Counted from the stretch's first letter, positions 46,550 through 58,205 are shown. The stretch: 64,000 bases of DNA from Excoecaria cochinchinensis (GCA_947683425.1 CANTUQ010000004.1:11880001-11944000); one strand, 5' to 3'. The notes: generated by a model from the sequence alone, not told the origin. Numbers and translations are program-made.

Positions 46550-46655
46550 ATAGGTTAGAGGTTCTGGTCTATAAGATATAGAATATAGATTGAATGTTAG
46601 AGTCTGTTTAGAGTTATGGCCGAATGCAGATATTGTTCTTTTTTGTAGAGTGTAG

Positions 46656-47836
46656 ATGGAGTCTGACCCGAATGAGAATGTTGGAGAGACTACGGGTAGT
46701 GTGAATCCGGTTCGTGTGGATCCACATGTACGGGCACAAGATAGAGAGGAAAGAGCTGGAGCTGCTCAGGTCCACCCAGAGCTGATGCAAGGGTTGGTAC
46801 AGATTTAGGATAGGTTGACAGCTCCAAAGATACCATTAGATTTGATAAGAAAGAGAGGAGCTGAAGAGTTCCATGGGACATCATTGGATCAATCTGAAAT
46901 AGCAGAGTTTTGGTTGGAGAGAATAGGAAGAATTTTATAAGAAATCAGTTGCCCGCAAAATCAGAAAGTAGCTTGTGCCGTGTCATTGCTTCAGGGTGCA
47001 GCATACGACTAGTGGAAGTTAGTGTTGAGGAATCGTCATAGGCCGATGGAATTAACATGGGATTTCTTTGTCCATGAGTTCAAAGAAAAATTTGTAACCA
47101 AAGCTTACTGAGATGCCAACTGGAAAGAATTTGTGACTTTTAAGCAAAAGAATATGACTGTTGGGGAATATGAAAAAGGGTTTACTCGTTTGAGTAAATA
47201 CGTACCGAAAGGTATGTTAACTGAGAATTTTAGGTATCGCCAGTTTGAAGATGGATTGAGAGAGAGCCTTCGGGGACCTCTATCTGCTATGATTGCTTTG
47301 AAACCAGTGGATTATTATCAATCGGTGTTGGCGGCGATAAAATTAGAGGAATCTGAATTGTTGAAACAGAAAATAAAGCAAAAGAGAAGGTTTCCAAGAG
47401 AAGATGAGAGTACTGGTAAAAGAGTTGGAGGGGTTAGAAGAGGGAAAGATGAACAAGATTTAGCGTTTGTGCTAACTTCGGTTGGGAGTGTAAGGCCACC
47501 AGCTAGTAGATGAAGTGTAGCACCAGAGTGTGTACACTATGCAAGGCGTCATTGGGGTGAGTGTAGGAAACTCACCGGAGCTTGCTTTAGATGTGGTAGC
47601 GCGGAGCATCTCCTTGCCCACTGTCCCATGTAAAAGGAAATTTGGCATCACAAGCAAGGAAAGATAAAGGAAATGTTTCTGGAAATGTTAGAAGTGGGAT
47701 AGGAAAAAGTAGAGCTGAAAGACCACCATCGGAAATGGTTGAGAGGCCATTCCCTACTGAGGATCAGCCACGAGTACATGCAATGACTACGGAAGATGTA
47801 GAGGCACTGATTGGATCTCCTGGTAAGTCTTCTTAA
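46656..47836 (+). pseudogene. Family B gag, unit 2
   Basis: Same layout and length as unit 1 (internal region 46532-47918 is 1387 bp in both). Longest open part 47133-47513 covers EYEKGFTRLSKYVPKGMLTE to the hinge. The second zinc knuckle is CFRCGSAEHLLAHC. Stops include the shared TAG in the AYxWW site, TAA after GRIL and TGA after TKAY. The linker ORF 47642-47836 ends GSPGKSS as in unit 1. No pol. Confidence 0.85.
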
Positions 47837-47905
47837 TGATTAATGCAGTATATAGTTTGAGTTATTTGTTGGGTATCGGGGAAATTTCGAGGACAAAATT
47901 TCTTC

Positions 47906-47915
47906 AAGGGGAGAG
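47906..47915 (+). promoter_or_regulatory. Polypurine tract, unit 2
   Basis: AAGGGGAGAG, one G shorter than in units 1 and 3. Confidence 0.75.
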
Positions 47916-47918
47916 ATT

Positions 47919-50459
47919 TCTAACATCCCAAAATGGCCCTAAAAGATTTTAAGAATTTTGATGTGGGATTTTGACATTTGGTAATGTAGGAGGGTGAGTT
48001 GTGGCATGGGATGTTTTGTGATTTTTTTCAAAATACATGTATGTATTAATGTGAGATTTAAGTATTAAAAGAAATGCAAAGATATACATGCATTTATTTG
48101 GGTAAATGGTATTGATTAGAGCGGTAAATGTGGGATAAGCTTTGACCATCTGCTTCTCTCTTTTCTTCTCTCACGTTGGGTTAGCTTTGGCTTTTTGGTT
48201 TTCTTTCTTTTCCTTCGGTTTTCTACCATTCTCCTCTTCTTCCTATTTCTTTTGTTCCTCCTTCTTCTTTCTTGGTCTGTTTTGAGTGAATATACTTGGA
48301 TTGGTTTGAAGAGAGTGGACAAAGGATTGAGATTGGTCTCCTAAGATGGTAAGTGGTGCTATTTAACTAGTATTGGTCTTCTTCTTCTATTCCATTCCTG
48401 TTTTTGATTGAAAGTAAAGAGAAGAGTAACTCAAGTGCTTTGCATGGTTTTGGTTCAAGCTGTGGCCAACATAGTAGATCAAGGCAAAGAAAAAGTTGGA
48501 GCTGAATAGAGCATATAGTTCAAGGTTCTTAGAGGTAGGGATCGTGTGCAATTTTATTATCTTTGCATGTGTTTACATGAAATACTAGATTGAATAGAGA
48601 CATGATTACATAGAGATGTGCATGATGATCTTTAGTTAGCTCAACTTCTCTTTTAGAGTTACTTGTTAGATGTTCATTTTGATTGGTTATAGTGTCTAAC
48701 TAATTGTGTTGATTGTGAAATTGACGTGATAGGCATGATTGAATGAGTTGTGTATGGGTCTTATATGTTAAAAACATGATTTTTCTAGAAATTCTGGGTC
48801 AGGAATGGTTTACACGGCGGTATGGAACACCATACCGGCGTGTAAACAAATTCTTGAATTGTTGCTGTTCAGTCACACGACGGTAAGGGCATTCCATACC
48901 GTAGTGTAACTGGTCTGTGGACATCTTTTTTCCCCGAATTTCAGAGTGTGTTGCCTGATATGTGAGAGGAGGAGCACGAGATGTGCTCCATGAGCACAAG
49001 TCGTGCTCAGTAAATACGAGACGTGCTCAAGGAGCACGAATCGTGTTTCGCTCTAAGGTGTGTCTTGCTTTGTTCTTCTGTGTGTTATCTCCAATTCGTG
49101 AAGAGAAAGGAAGAGGGAGCACGAGACGTGCTCCAGGAGAGAGAGGGGGAGCACGAGTCGTGCTCAACCAGAGAAGGAAGGTGGGAGCACGACACGTGCT
49201 CCAGTGTCGTGCTCCAGGAGGAAGGAAGAAAGAGCACGAGTCGTGCTCATGTCTTCTCCTTCCCTGTTGCGTCGCCTTACACGGCGGTGAGGGATTCTCA
49301 TACCGCCGTGTAAGAAGCTTTTGTATTGAATTGTGGTTTTTGAATTGAGGTTTGACTATGCAGGGTTTTTTTATTACTATTTGGTCTATGTCCCTTCAAA
49401 ATCATCTGTCAAACCTCTTGAAAGATAAATAAAAGTTAAATGAACATGATTAATAAATATTGTACATGAATTAAATGCCTCTAAATTTAATGAATGCACT
49501 TGAATTATAGTTGATGAATTGGCATCTGTGTATAGTGTATGTGAGTTATTTATTGAGCCTGGTTACTGTTATAATGGATAGATAAGCATGCTTATAAAGG
49601 GTTAGAGTGTAGCTGCTAGAGTTGGCCTTAATTGTGCCCAGAGTTTTCAATACCTTGTGTATTCCATAGAGTTTGAGTTAATTCTCCACATATAAGATAT
49701 TGTAAACAGTATCCAGAGTTTTCTGTATCCACCATGAAAGGAATTCAGGCTTATTAATATTGTATAGTGAACATGAAATGATTCAGAGGATTGTTCTGAA
49801 TAATTGTTATAGTACATGAGAGTAATGTTTTATGTACATGACAGTTTTTTTTTATATAAGTATATGTTTACATGAATGTGGACACATGATTATTGTATAT
49901 TTTAATAAATGATCTGTACAAGTGGGAAAGTTATATGCATGAATTATTTGATTATTGTTATGGGAATAGTGTAATTTATTTGTGACTTCGTAAAGATGTC
50001 TTTTGCATTATTTTCATCCCCAATAAACGTTATCGCTTAGCACGGATGTTTGTTTCCATGTAGGTTTACAGCTTTGGACTCAGTGAGAGCACGTATCTGC
50101 GGGTCAAGGCCACTAGGAGTTTTGTTTTGATCTCTTTTTGTATAAGATAGAAACAGAGTTTATGATGTTTTGAGTAACATCATTATGTAAATGTATATGT
50201 ACAGAAATGAGTATAGTAATCACATGTAAATGTATATGTAAAGTTAAATGAAAACAGGTTGTAATATGAACATGTATAAAGATAAATAGGTATATATATA
50301 TGTAGTTAATATGAAATACATGTTGGGCCCTAGTGTAGTATTATTCTTATATGGACGTGTATGATGCTATCGCTTCCGCTAGTATATGTATATGTACATG
50401 TGTATGTAAGTGTCCATGTGGGGCCCCTATATCCTTCCAGGGGGTGTGGAGTGGTTACA
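47919..50459 (+). mobile_element. Family B LTR B2, 2541 bp, shared by units 2 and 3
   Basis: Matches B1 throughout. The first dinucleotide is TC instead of TG (TCTAACATCCC), which should weaken integrase recognition of this end. It ends GGTTACA. It holds a palindrome cassette (48809-49313) and a weakened hairpin (50021-50040, CAATAAACGTTATCGCTTAG). Confidence 0.92.
48809..49313. repeat. Palindrome cassette of LTR B2
   Basis: Same two-layer design as B1, with several words better preserved, for example GGGAGCACGAGTCGTGCTC near 49150. An extra ACGTGCTCCAGTGTCGTGCTCC duplication step is visible near 49193-49218. Confidence 0.85.
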
Positions 50460-50465
50460 TTTCAG

Positions 50466-50477
50466 TGGTATCAGAGC
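50466..50477 (+). promoter_or_regulatory. Primer-binding site, unit 3
   Basis: TGGTATCAGAGC, tRNA-iMet type, after LTR B2. Confidence 0.85.
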
Positions 50478-50583
50478 ATAGGTTAGAGGTTCTGGTCTAT
50501 AAGATATAGAATATAGATTGAATGTCAGAGTCTGTGTAGAGTTGTGGCCTAATGCAGATGTTGTTCTGTTTTGTAGAGTGTAG

Positions 50584-51720
50584 ATGGAGTCCGACCCGAG
50601 TGAGAACGTTGGAGAGACTACGGGTAGTGTGAATCCGGTTCGTGTGGATCGACATGTACGGGCACAAGATAGAGAGGAAAGAGCTGGAACTGTTCTGGAC
50701 CACCCGGAGATGATGCAAGGGTTGGTACAAATTCTGGATAGGCTGACAGCTCCAAAGACACCATCGGATTTGATAAGAAAGAGAGGAGCTGAAGAGTTCC
50801 ATGGGAAATCCTTGGATCAATCTGAGAGAGCAGAGTTTTGGTTGGAGAGAATAGGAAGAATTTTACAAGAAATCAGTTGCCCATAGAATAAGAAAGTAGC
50901 TTGCACCGTGTCATTGCTGCTGGGTGCAGCATATGACTAGTGGAAGTTAGTGTTGAGGAATCCTCAGAGGCCGATGGAATTGACATGGGATTTCTTTGTC
51001 CATGAGTTCAAACAAAAATTTGTAACCAAAGAATATGACTGTTGTGGAATATGAAAAAGAGTTTACTCGTTTGACTAAATATGTACCGAAAGGTATGTTC
51101 ACTGAGGATTTTAGGTGTCGCCAGGTTGAAGATGGATTGAGAGAGAGCTTTTGGGGACCCCTGTCTGCTATGGTTGCTTTGAAACCAGTGGATTATTATC
51201 GATTGGTGTTGGCAGCGATAAAATTAGAGGAATCTGAATTGTTGAAATAGAAAAGAGAGCAACAGAGAAGGTTTCCAAGAGAAGATGAGAGTACTGGTAA
51301 AAGAGCTGGAGGGGTTAGAAGAGGGAAAGATGAACAAGATTCAGCATTTGTGCCAACTTCAATTGGGAGTGTAAGGCCACCAGCTAGTAGATGAAGTGTA
51401 GCACCAGAGTATGTACACTGTGGAAGGCGTCATTGGGGTGAGTGTAGGAAACTCACCGAAGCTTGCTTTAGATGTGGTAGCGCGGAGCATCTCCTTGCCC
51501 AGTGTCCCAAGTTAAAGGAAATTTGGCATCACAATCAAGCAAAGATAAAGGAAATGTTTCTGGAAATGTTAGAAGTGGGAGATAAAGAAGTAGAGCTGAA
51601 AGACCACCATCGGAAACGGTTGAGAGGCCATTCCCTACTGAGGATCAGCCACGAGTATATGCAATGACTGCGGATGATGTAGAGGCACTAATTGGATCTC
51701 CTGGTAAGTCCTGTTATTGA
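50584..51720 (+). pseudogene. Family B gag, unit 3
   Basis: First part open for 100 codons (MESDPSENVG to QEISCP), then stop. A ~50-bp deletion near 51027 removes the TKAYRDA region. 51035-51250 covers EYEKEFTRLTKYVPKGMFTE onward. The zinc knuckles are present. The shared TAG occurs in the AYxWW site. The linker frame ends GSPGKS then stop at 51720, followed by the 3' sequence with no pol. Confidence 0.83.
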
Positions 51721-51785
51721 TTAATGCAGTATATTGTTTGACTTATTTGTCAGGTATCAGGGAAATTTCGAGGACGAAATTTCTT

Positions 51786-51796
51786 AAGGGGGAGAG
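51786..51796 (+). promoter_or_regulatory. Polypurine tract, unit 3
   Basis: AAGGGGGAGAG after ATTTCGAGGACGAAATTTCT. Confidence 0.85.
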
Positions 51797-51799
51797 ATT

Positions 51800-52520
51800 T
51801 GTAACACCCCAAAATGGCCCTAAAAGATTTTAAGAATTTTGATGTGGGAATTTGGAATTTGGTAATGTAGGAGAGTGACTTGTGGCATGGGATGTTATGT
51901 GATTTTTGTCAAAATACATGTATGTATTAATATGAGACATAAGTATTAAAGGAAATTAAAAGATATACATGCATTTATTTGGGTAAATGGTATTGATTAG
52001 AGTAGTAAATGTGGGATAAGCTTTGACCATCTGCTTCTCTCTTTTCTTCTCTCACGTTCGGTTAGCTTTGGCTTTTTGTTTTTTTTTTCTTTTCCTTTGG
52101 TTTTCTACCGTTCTCCTCTTCTTTCTATCTCTTTTGTTCCTCCTTCTTCTTTCTTGGTCTGTTTTGAGTGAATATACTTGGATTGGTTTGAAGAGAGTGG
52201 GTAAAGGATTGAGATTGGTCTCCTAAGAAGGTAAGTGGTGCTATTTAACTACTATTGGTCTTCTTCTTCTGTTCCATTCCTGTTTTTGATTGAAAGTAAA
52301 GAGAAGAGTAACTCAAGTGTTTTGCATGGTTTTGGTTGAAGCTGTGGCCAAGAGAGTAGATAAAGGCAAAGAAAAAGTTGGAGCTGAATAGAGCATAGAG
52401 TTCAAGCTTCCAAGAGGTAGGGATCGTGTGCAATTTTATTATCTTTGCATGTGTTTAGATGAAATACAGGATTGAATAGAGACATGATTACATAGAGATG
52501 TGCATGATGATCTTTAGTTA
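51800..52520 (+). mobile_element. Family B LTR B3, truncated
   Basis: Starts TGTAACACCCCAAAATGGCC and matches the first ~720 bp of B1/B2. Similarity ends near CATGATGATCTTTAGTTA, before the palindrome cassette. This is the right end of the tandem array. Confidence 0.88.
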
Positions 52521-52645
52521 TTGAACTAGTAAAAAATTACTAGACCGGGAAACGGTCTCTGATTGAGCTAAAATTTTATGTGCAGGCTAAATTATATATT
52601 TTAAGAATTATGGAATTGATTTTGGGAGAAATTGAGTTTGATAAG
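52521..52645 (+). repeat. Family C LTR fragment
   Basis: AATTATGGAATTGATTTTGG and the preceding AGGCTAAATT resemble 28680-28730 and 6615-6680. It hosts the Tat-B insertion at 52646, with ATAAG (52641-52645) as the left TSD candidate. Confidence 0.5.
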
Positions 52646-54690
52646 TGTAGGCACCGTGTCCCGGAGCGGTCCGGATCAGAGATTACCCTATGATGAAATC
52701 AGTATCATAGCCTTTACAACGGTTTGGATTGGGAGGTTTTAGTCCCCTACTCCACGAGAAATGAGTCTTTTCACCTCTTGTAGGCAGAGGGGGGAAGAAC
52801 AAAAATTTTTGAGTCAAAAAGTATGTTTTACTCGGCAGACAGCCAGCCTGTCTGTGGGAGGCCAGCCCGTCGCTTAGGGTCACAGATGGCCTATGGTTTT
52901 TTCCGACGCCCGTCGGACGGACCCTCCTCTTCCGGAGCACGCCAGCTGGTTTTTCGGAGCACGCAACCTCTCCAATGCCCGTCGGTGAAAATGGCAGGGC
53001 CGTCGGATGAATCCTTGTGTCAGAAGGATTCTTCCGACGCCCGTCTCCACATCCGACCCCCGTCGGTCGTGCCTGGCCTATAAAACCTTTGAATTTCTTC
53101 CTAAAAAGGGTACCAAAAATTTTCAAGAGGGGAAACTCTGCCGAATTTCAAGCGTGTTTTCTCTCTCTTCCAGCAAACACACACATCAAGAAATTTCTTT
53201 TAACTTGAGGATCAAACCGTTAAAAGGAACTAAAACTAATTAGTTTTCTTTGGGTTTTTTGATTCCAAAGTCCATCTTTTTGAGGGGTTAAGAAGGAAAC
53301 AATCTATTTCCCTCTTTTTGACCTTTCATTTTGTTTCTCGTGGATAGTGCGAGACTCTAATCAACACCAAGAACATCACTAAAACATTATCTGAGGGTAA
53401 ATATTCCGGACTTATTCTCCGTGTTATTTCATCTTTATTCTTTATTTTTGCTGTTCTTTTTGTTTTTTGCTTTCACTTTTCTTTATTTTGATTCTCTTCA
53501 TCTCATCTTATGATAAAAACCCATTTTTGCTTTGAAAAAAAAGATTTTTTACTGTTATTTTCGGAGGCAGTGGTGATTGACGGGTCATCTATTTCACCGA
53601 TGCCCGTCGGTCACCCCACTCACAGATGCCCTCTCTCGAGTGAGCGACGGGACACGTTGGTCACTTTGACTGACGCCCGTCGGTCACTCGACAGAGGCCG
53701 TCGCTGGGTCTTGTCTCCATTTTTCCAAATCTTTCCTATTCTTTTCAAGTCCCTTTTGACTTTATTTATGTTGAGCTTTCATATATTAACATCTTTTAAC
53801 CTTATGTGAGCATATTTTGATTTTCTTGGACTATCCTGAGTTCGAGGGGAGATCTACCATGCTCGGAGGATTCCATCTGGTTTACTTTTCTAACCCTCTT
53901 GGTTATTCCCTTTATTTTTTTATTCATTATTTTATGCACATGAGTATACCCTTTTTGTATCCCACTAAGTACAAAAATTGATTAATGTTTTATATTTAAT
54001 ACAGAGAGGTTTTTCATAAACATAAGGATCCAATGTCCTATTTTTATCCAATAAAAATCATCAAAATAAAAATAGCCATTTTGATAATGATGCATGCGAG
54101 GACCAAAGTCCTCAAAATAAGTAATGCCCCGATTTGTGTATGTATCGTACATTTATAAAAGGGAGTTGTATTCCGCTCTTTGTATTATTGTAATTTATTG
54201 CTTTCATTACTTGCTCATTTACTGCTTTCCAAATGTGAATAAATGCGCCTTTAAATCAATTGCATCGTGTGGAGAGAGAGCGAATTAATGATAATTAAAA
54301 TTTGATCATAAAATAATCAAGGTAGAAATAGATGAGAAGTCCCGAACCCATCTCTGATCTTTGGGCTCAAAGAGGCGAGAGGTTTACCTTCCAAGACACC
54401 TCTTGTGTCATGAGATTTTGGCGTTAATCCTAGGCTCCTTAGGGCGAGAGGTTCACCCTCCAAGACCCCTTTGGTTGGCCCAAAATGGATACTAAGCGCA
54501 ATCTTAGGCTCTTCGAGGCGAGAGAAACTTTCCCAATGTTCTATTGGGTGGCAACTCCATGAAACCTCCTAGTTGCCCAAAATAGACGCACTTGTAAATA
54601 TCTTTACAAGCTGCCAACGGATCCTCAATTGCCCGATCGCCCTCAAGCTGGCGGTCAGAGGGGCGGCCGCGGGGTCCGGCGCGCGTCACA
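52646..54690 (+). repeat. Tat-B 5' LTR, 2045 bp
   Basis: Starts TGTAGGCACCGTGTCCCGGA and ends GCGCGCGTCACA. Palindromes CCGACGCCCGTCGG occur at 52903-52916 with decayed versions near 52972, 53035, 53055, 53600 and 53672. It is the full-length sister of the solo LTR at 407-2453. Confidence 0.92.
53079..53085 (+). promoter_or_regulatory. Tat-B LTR TATA box
   Basis: TATAAAA, same position as 843-849 in the solo LTR, and the likely promoter of the genomic RNA. Confidence 0.6.
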
Positions 54691-54691
54691 G

Positions 54692-54710
54692 TGGCGACTC
54701 GACTGGGGAC
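54692..54710 (+). promoter_or_regulatory. Tat-B primer-binding site, tRNA-Arg type
   Basis: TGGCGACTCGACTGGGGAC, one base after the LTR. It fits the tRNA-Arg site I know from Ogre/Tat elements. Confidence 0.75.
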
Positions 54711-55605
54711 TTATGGTTTGAGTCTTCAATTTGAAAATACCTCGTTTAACATTTATGATTAAAGTTTAATTCATAAATTTTATTTCTCTCATTTGCATTC
54801 GCATCCCATTAGAGCCTTAGAATATGCTAGTTTGGTCCCTCTATTAGCCCCGGTACGTTCCTGAAGCACGACCCTATTTTAACTCAATTTAGGGAAGTGT
54901 TAAGGATAATCACCAGCCCAAGCCTCGTACCTCAATGGTATATCAAAATGATGACCCGATCGGTCGTTATGCTCGTGATGAGCTAGACCTGTCGGCAGGG
55001 ATCATGCTTGGGTAGCCCTAAAGTAACATCTCTCTTATCCAAAGCTCATTTAAACGGCCGTAGTTACTTTCCATAGGTGATATGAACCGTAATTCTATGC
55101 TTGCTGTGTGGATCCTCATTTATTGGTTAAGTCTAGATGTCTTGCTTGGCAACCTAGCCCAAGGCTTTCATGCCCGGCAGGGCCATGTTGAAATTTTTGC
55201 AATGTCCAAATACGTGATGATCACTATCCATTCGCTTGTACATTAGCATAGGAGTGTCATGCTGCCGGCTTTTCTCCGTACAACATGCGTGTCCATTGGG
55301 TCCCTTGCTGACCCTTGGGCTAATCACACCTAGGAAAGAGACCGCGCGACCACGTGTGTGGGAGAAATAAGGGTGGAAGGACCTACTTGCTTGCTTGTGT
55401 TTTGTGGGTGTTGCATATCACGACCATGCATTACGTACGCATTCCATGCATAATATCTAACGCCTTATGCCCTGCAGCCATCATAGATCTACCCAGGTGG
55501 ACTAGATCACCTACCGGACGATTGATCTGAGTTCTTACATCTGAGCTGCCAGTTAGAGAGGGCCTTTCAGAGTTCTTACCAGAAGTCAGCTATACCGTGT
55601 CTGAG
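54711..55605 (+). other. Tat-B leader, non-coding
   Basis: About 0.9 kb between the primer site and gag. No ORF of note. This is expected to hold dimerisation or packaging signals, but none can be named. Confidence 0.5.
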
Positions 55606-57518
55606 ATGGCAAACTCACCTAGGGGAGATGATGCCACCAGGGCCATGATTGCAGAAGAAGTGGGCCGACGATTTTAGGAATTTGAGGGCAGAATGATGAA
55701 CATGCTAACTGCTTTGGCACAACAGAATGCTCCGCAGAATCCACCACATCCTCCTCCCGTGAGACAGAATGAGCGAGAAAAAGATAGAGCTGAGAGGCAA
55801 GAAGAGCCTGTTCGGCCGCCGCCAATAGAGCTGAGGTCAGTAGCTTCGGGAGGCCAGAGAAAAAGACTAGTGCTGAGGGTAGATGATGACAGGGATGACG
55901 AAGACGATAAAATTAGTTCTGTATCTGAGAGAGGGAAGGCACCCCAAACTGATGAGTTCGTTCTGAAGAAGATGGAAGAGAGGTTTGAAGCCATGGCCCG
56001 TATGCTGAGCAGAGGTCAGGGAATGAACCCGGAAGATAAGGAACTAGAGGGAGAAGACCCGATTCCTTATAATTTCAAGATGCCTGACGTGCCAAAATTT
56101 GATGGTACCTCTGACCCGACTGCCCATGTGAAGCAATACTCTCTGGTCATGAAAGGCACCACTTTGTCTAAAAGATAGAAGGTGGAGTACTTTTGCTTGA
56201 GTCTGACTGGCCCTGCCATTGATTGGTACCATAGCCTAGATCGTCGAACTAAGGAAGATTGGGATCTACTCACAGAGGAGTTCTTGAGGCAATACGATTG
56301 TAACACCAGGATGGAGGTGACTCTTAAAGATCTTGAATTGCTCCAGCAGAAGGCCGGGGATTCTTTTCACGACTATCTCACACGCTGGCAGAATAGGGTA
56401 ATGGAAATGCGAAAAAGCCAGACACCCAAGACCAGATCCGCCTGTTTATCAAGAACGCAATCCCGTATTTGAAGGATGATTTGAAGATAAAAGGGTTGAA
56501 TGATTGGGAATCTCTGAAGGACATAGCCATCGAGGCAGAGGGAGAGTTCTTGTCTCGAAAAGCTAACAATGATAATTTTGCAAAGAGAGTTAATACCGGT
56601 CAAGGCACCGGTAGGCCAACTGGTCCCAGTAGCAGCACGAGAAGAACAGTTGAGGTGTCTGCTACTGACGCAACTACCCCGAGGAAGTTTTCGAACTTAG
56701 GAAGACCACTGTCTTTGGTCTTAAGAAGGTTGATGAAAGAAGGAAAGTTGCAACCTCTGGCTCTTAGGCCTGCTTTGACGCAAGGGAAGCCAGGTCATAA
56801 AGACAATGAATACTGTGCATTTCATCAGCAAACAGGCCATATAACAGACAAGTGTAAGGCGCTGAGGCACTCTATTCAAGATCTGATTGATGACAAGCAG
56901 ATTTCTGACCCGGAGAAGAGGGAAGACAAGAAGAAGCCTGGTTATAATGTCGTGCCACATCCAGTGTTTATGGTCGGTTCCAGCTTGCCAGAGTGGTATG
57001 TGCTGCAGGATTTATATGGGTGCCAGAGTATTGCTGTTGTTTGTCCTGAGGATAGAGAGGAAAGAGCAGCAGTGGCAACCATTGATTGTTGGTCAAGCAG
57101 CGAGAGTGGTGGAGAGGCCGAAGAGGAAGGAGAGATAAACCCTTACTTGTGGAGATCTGATGAGGATGAAGAAGAGATAGGGGCTGTGACAAGAAGTGGG
57201 AGAGTGGTCCCTGAGATTACGAGGGTACCGGAACCAGTGCAGCCATCAACGAAAAAAGAGCCAGAGGAGAGCCAGATTGTTAAGCAGTTAAAAAAGACCG
57301 CAGCTCAAATATCCATCTGGGATCTTTTAAGACAGTCCCCTTCTCACAGGCAAAAAGTGATAGACGCTTTGACTGAGTCCACTGTTGCCACAACAATTTC
57401 GCCATCAGAACTTCTGGGTCTAGTTAAAGGAGGATCGGGAGAAAGATTGGTTTTTTCAGATGCCGACCTGGCAGTCGAGGGCCGCGATCATAACCGACCT
57501 CTGTACATCAAAGCATAG
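55606..57518 (+). pseudogene. Tat-B gag
   Basis: Probable start ATG 55606 (MANSPRGDD); a TAG at 55675-55677 follows, with the frame reopening at ATG 55693. The charged N-terminus is followed by the capsid region (FDGTSDPTAHVKQYS, YFCLSLTGPAIDWYHSL, FLRQYDCNTRM, WESLKDIAIEAEGEF). The zinc knuckle CAFHQQTGHITDKC is C-x2-H-x4-H-x4-C, as in element X. Further breaks: TAG 56176-56178, a frameshift near 56410, and TAG 57516-57518 before protease. The acidic C-terminal part (GEAEEEGEINPYLW) is unassigned. Confidence 0.88.
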
Positions 57519-58205
57519 ATTAACGAAAAGCACACCGCTTGCGTTATGGTAGACGATGGATCTTCTATCAATGTTTGCCCTCTGATAGCCCTTCAAGCTT
57601 TTGGATTGAGTGAGGATATGCTCCGAGAATCAGACTTTACGATTACAGCCTATGATAATTCAAGAAGGCAAGCCTTGGGAACATTCAAAACCTTAGTTAG
57701 GATAGGACCTATTGAGGTAGAAGTAGAGTTTGTGGTTCTACCCATCCCAGCTAATTTCTAAGCCCTGCTTGGAAGGCCTTGGTTTCACAGATTAGGAGGA
57801 GTAGCATCCACACTGCACCAAATGATAAAGTTCCCACACGGAGGGGAGGTGATAACTATTAAGGCGGCTAGAGAGAATCAGGTGTCAGCTCTTAAAATTG
57901 CTAATCAGCCCTTCAGCGGCTTCCACGTGTCAATGATAGGAGAAGAACACGGGTCAGTGGATAACCCAGCTGTGGTTAACATGATGAAAAAGATGCACTA
58001 TCTCCCTGGGGCTGGTTTGGGTAGAAACTCTCAGGGGCTGCAGACCACAATCACCACTCGAGATCAGAAGAACCGGAAGGGTCTGGGTGCAGAGGCGGTT
58101 TTGGCAAGAGGAAGACGGCAGATAAGATCCCTCACATTTCAGAAAGCTTTGTGCCCGCATCCTCAGTATGCGCTTATACTGGTAAGGAGGAGCCGCAGTG
58201 GGTGA
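57519..58205 (+). pseudogene. Tat-B aspartic protease
   Basis: In frame with gag. VMVDDGSSINVCP holds the catalytic D-x-G-S and LLGRPWFHRLGG the end of the fold. It continues through MKKMHYLPGAGLGRNSQGLQ, a G-patch-like stretch common after Tat proteases. Breaks: TAA 57759-57761 and a frameshift near 58150. Confidence 0.85.
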
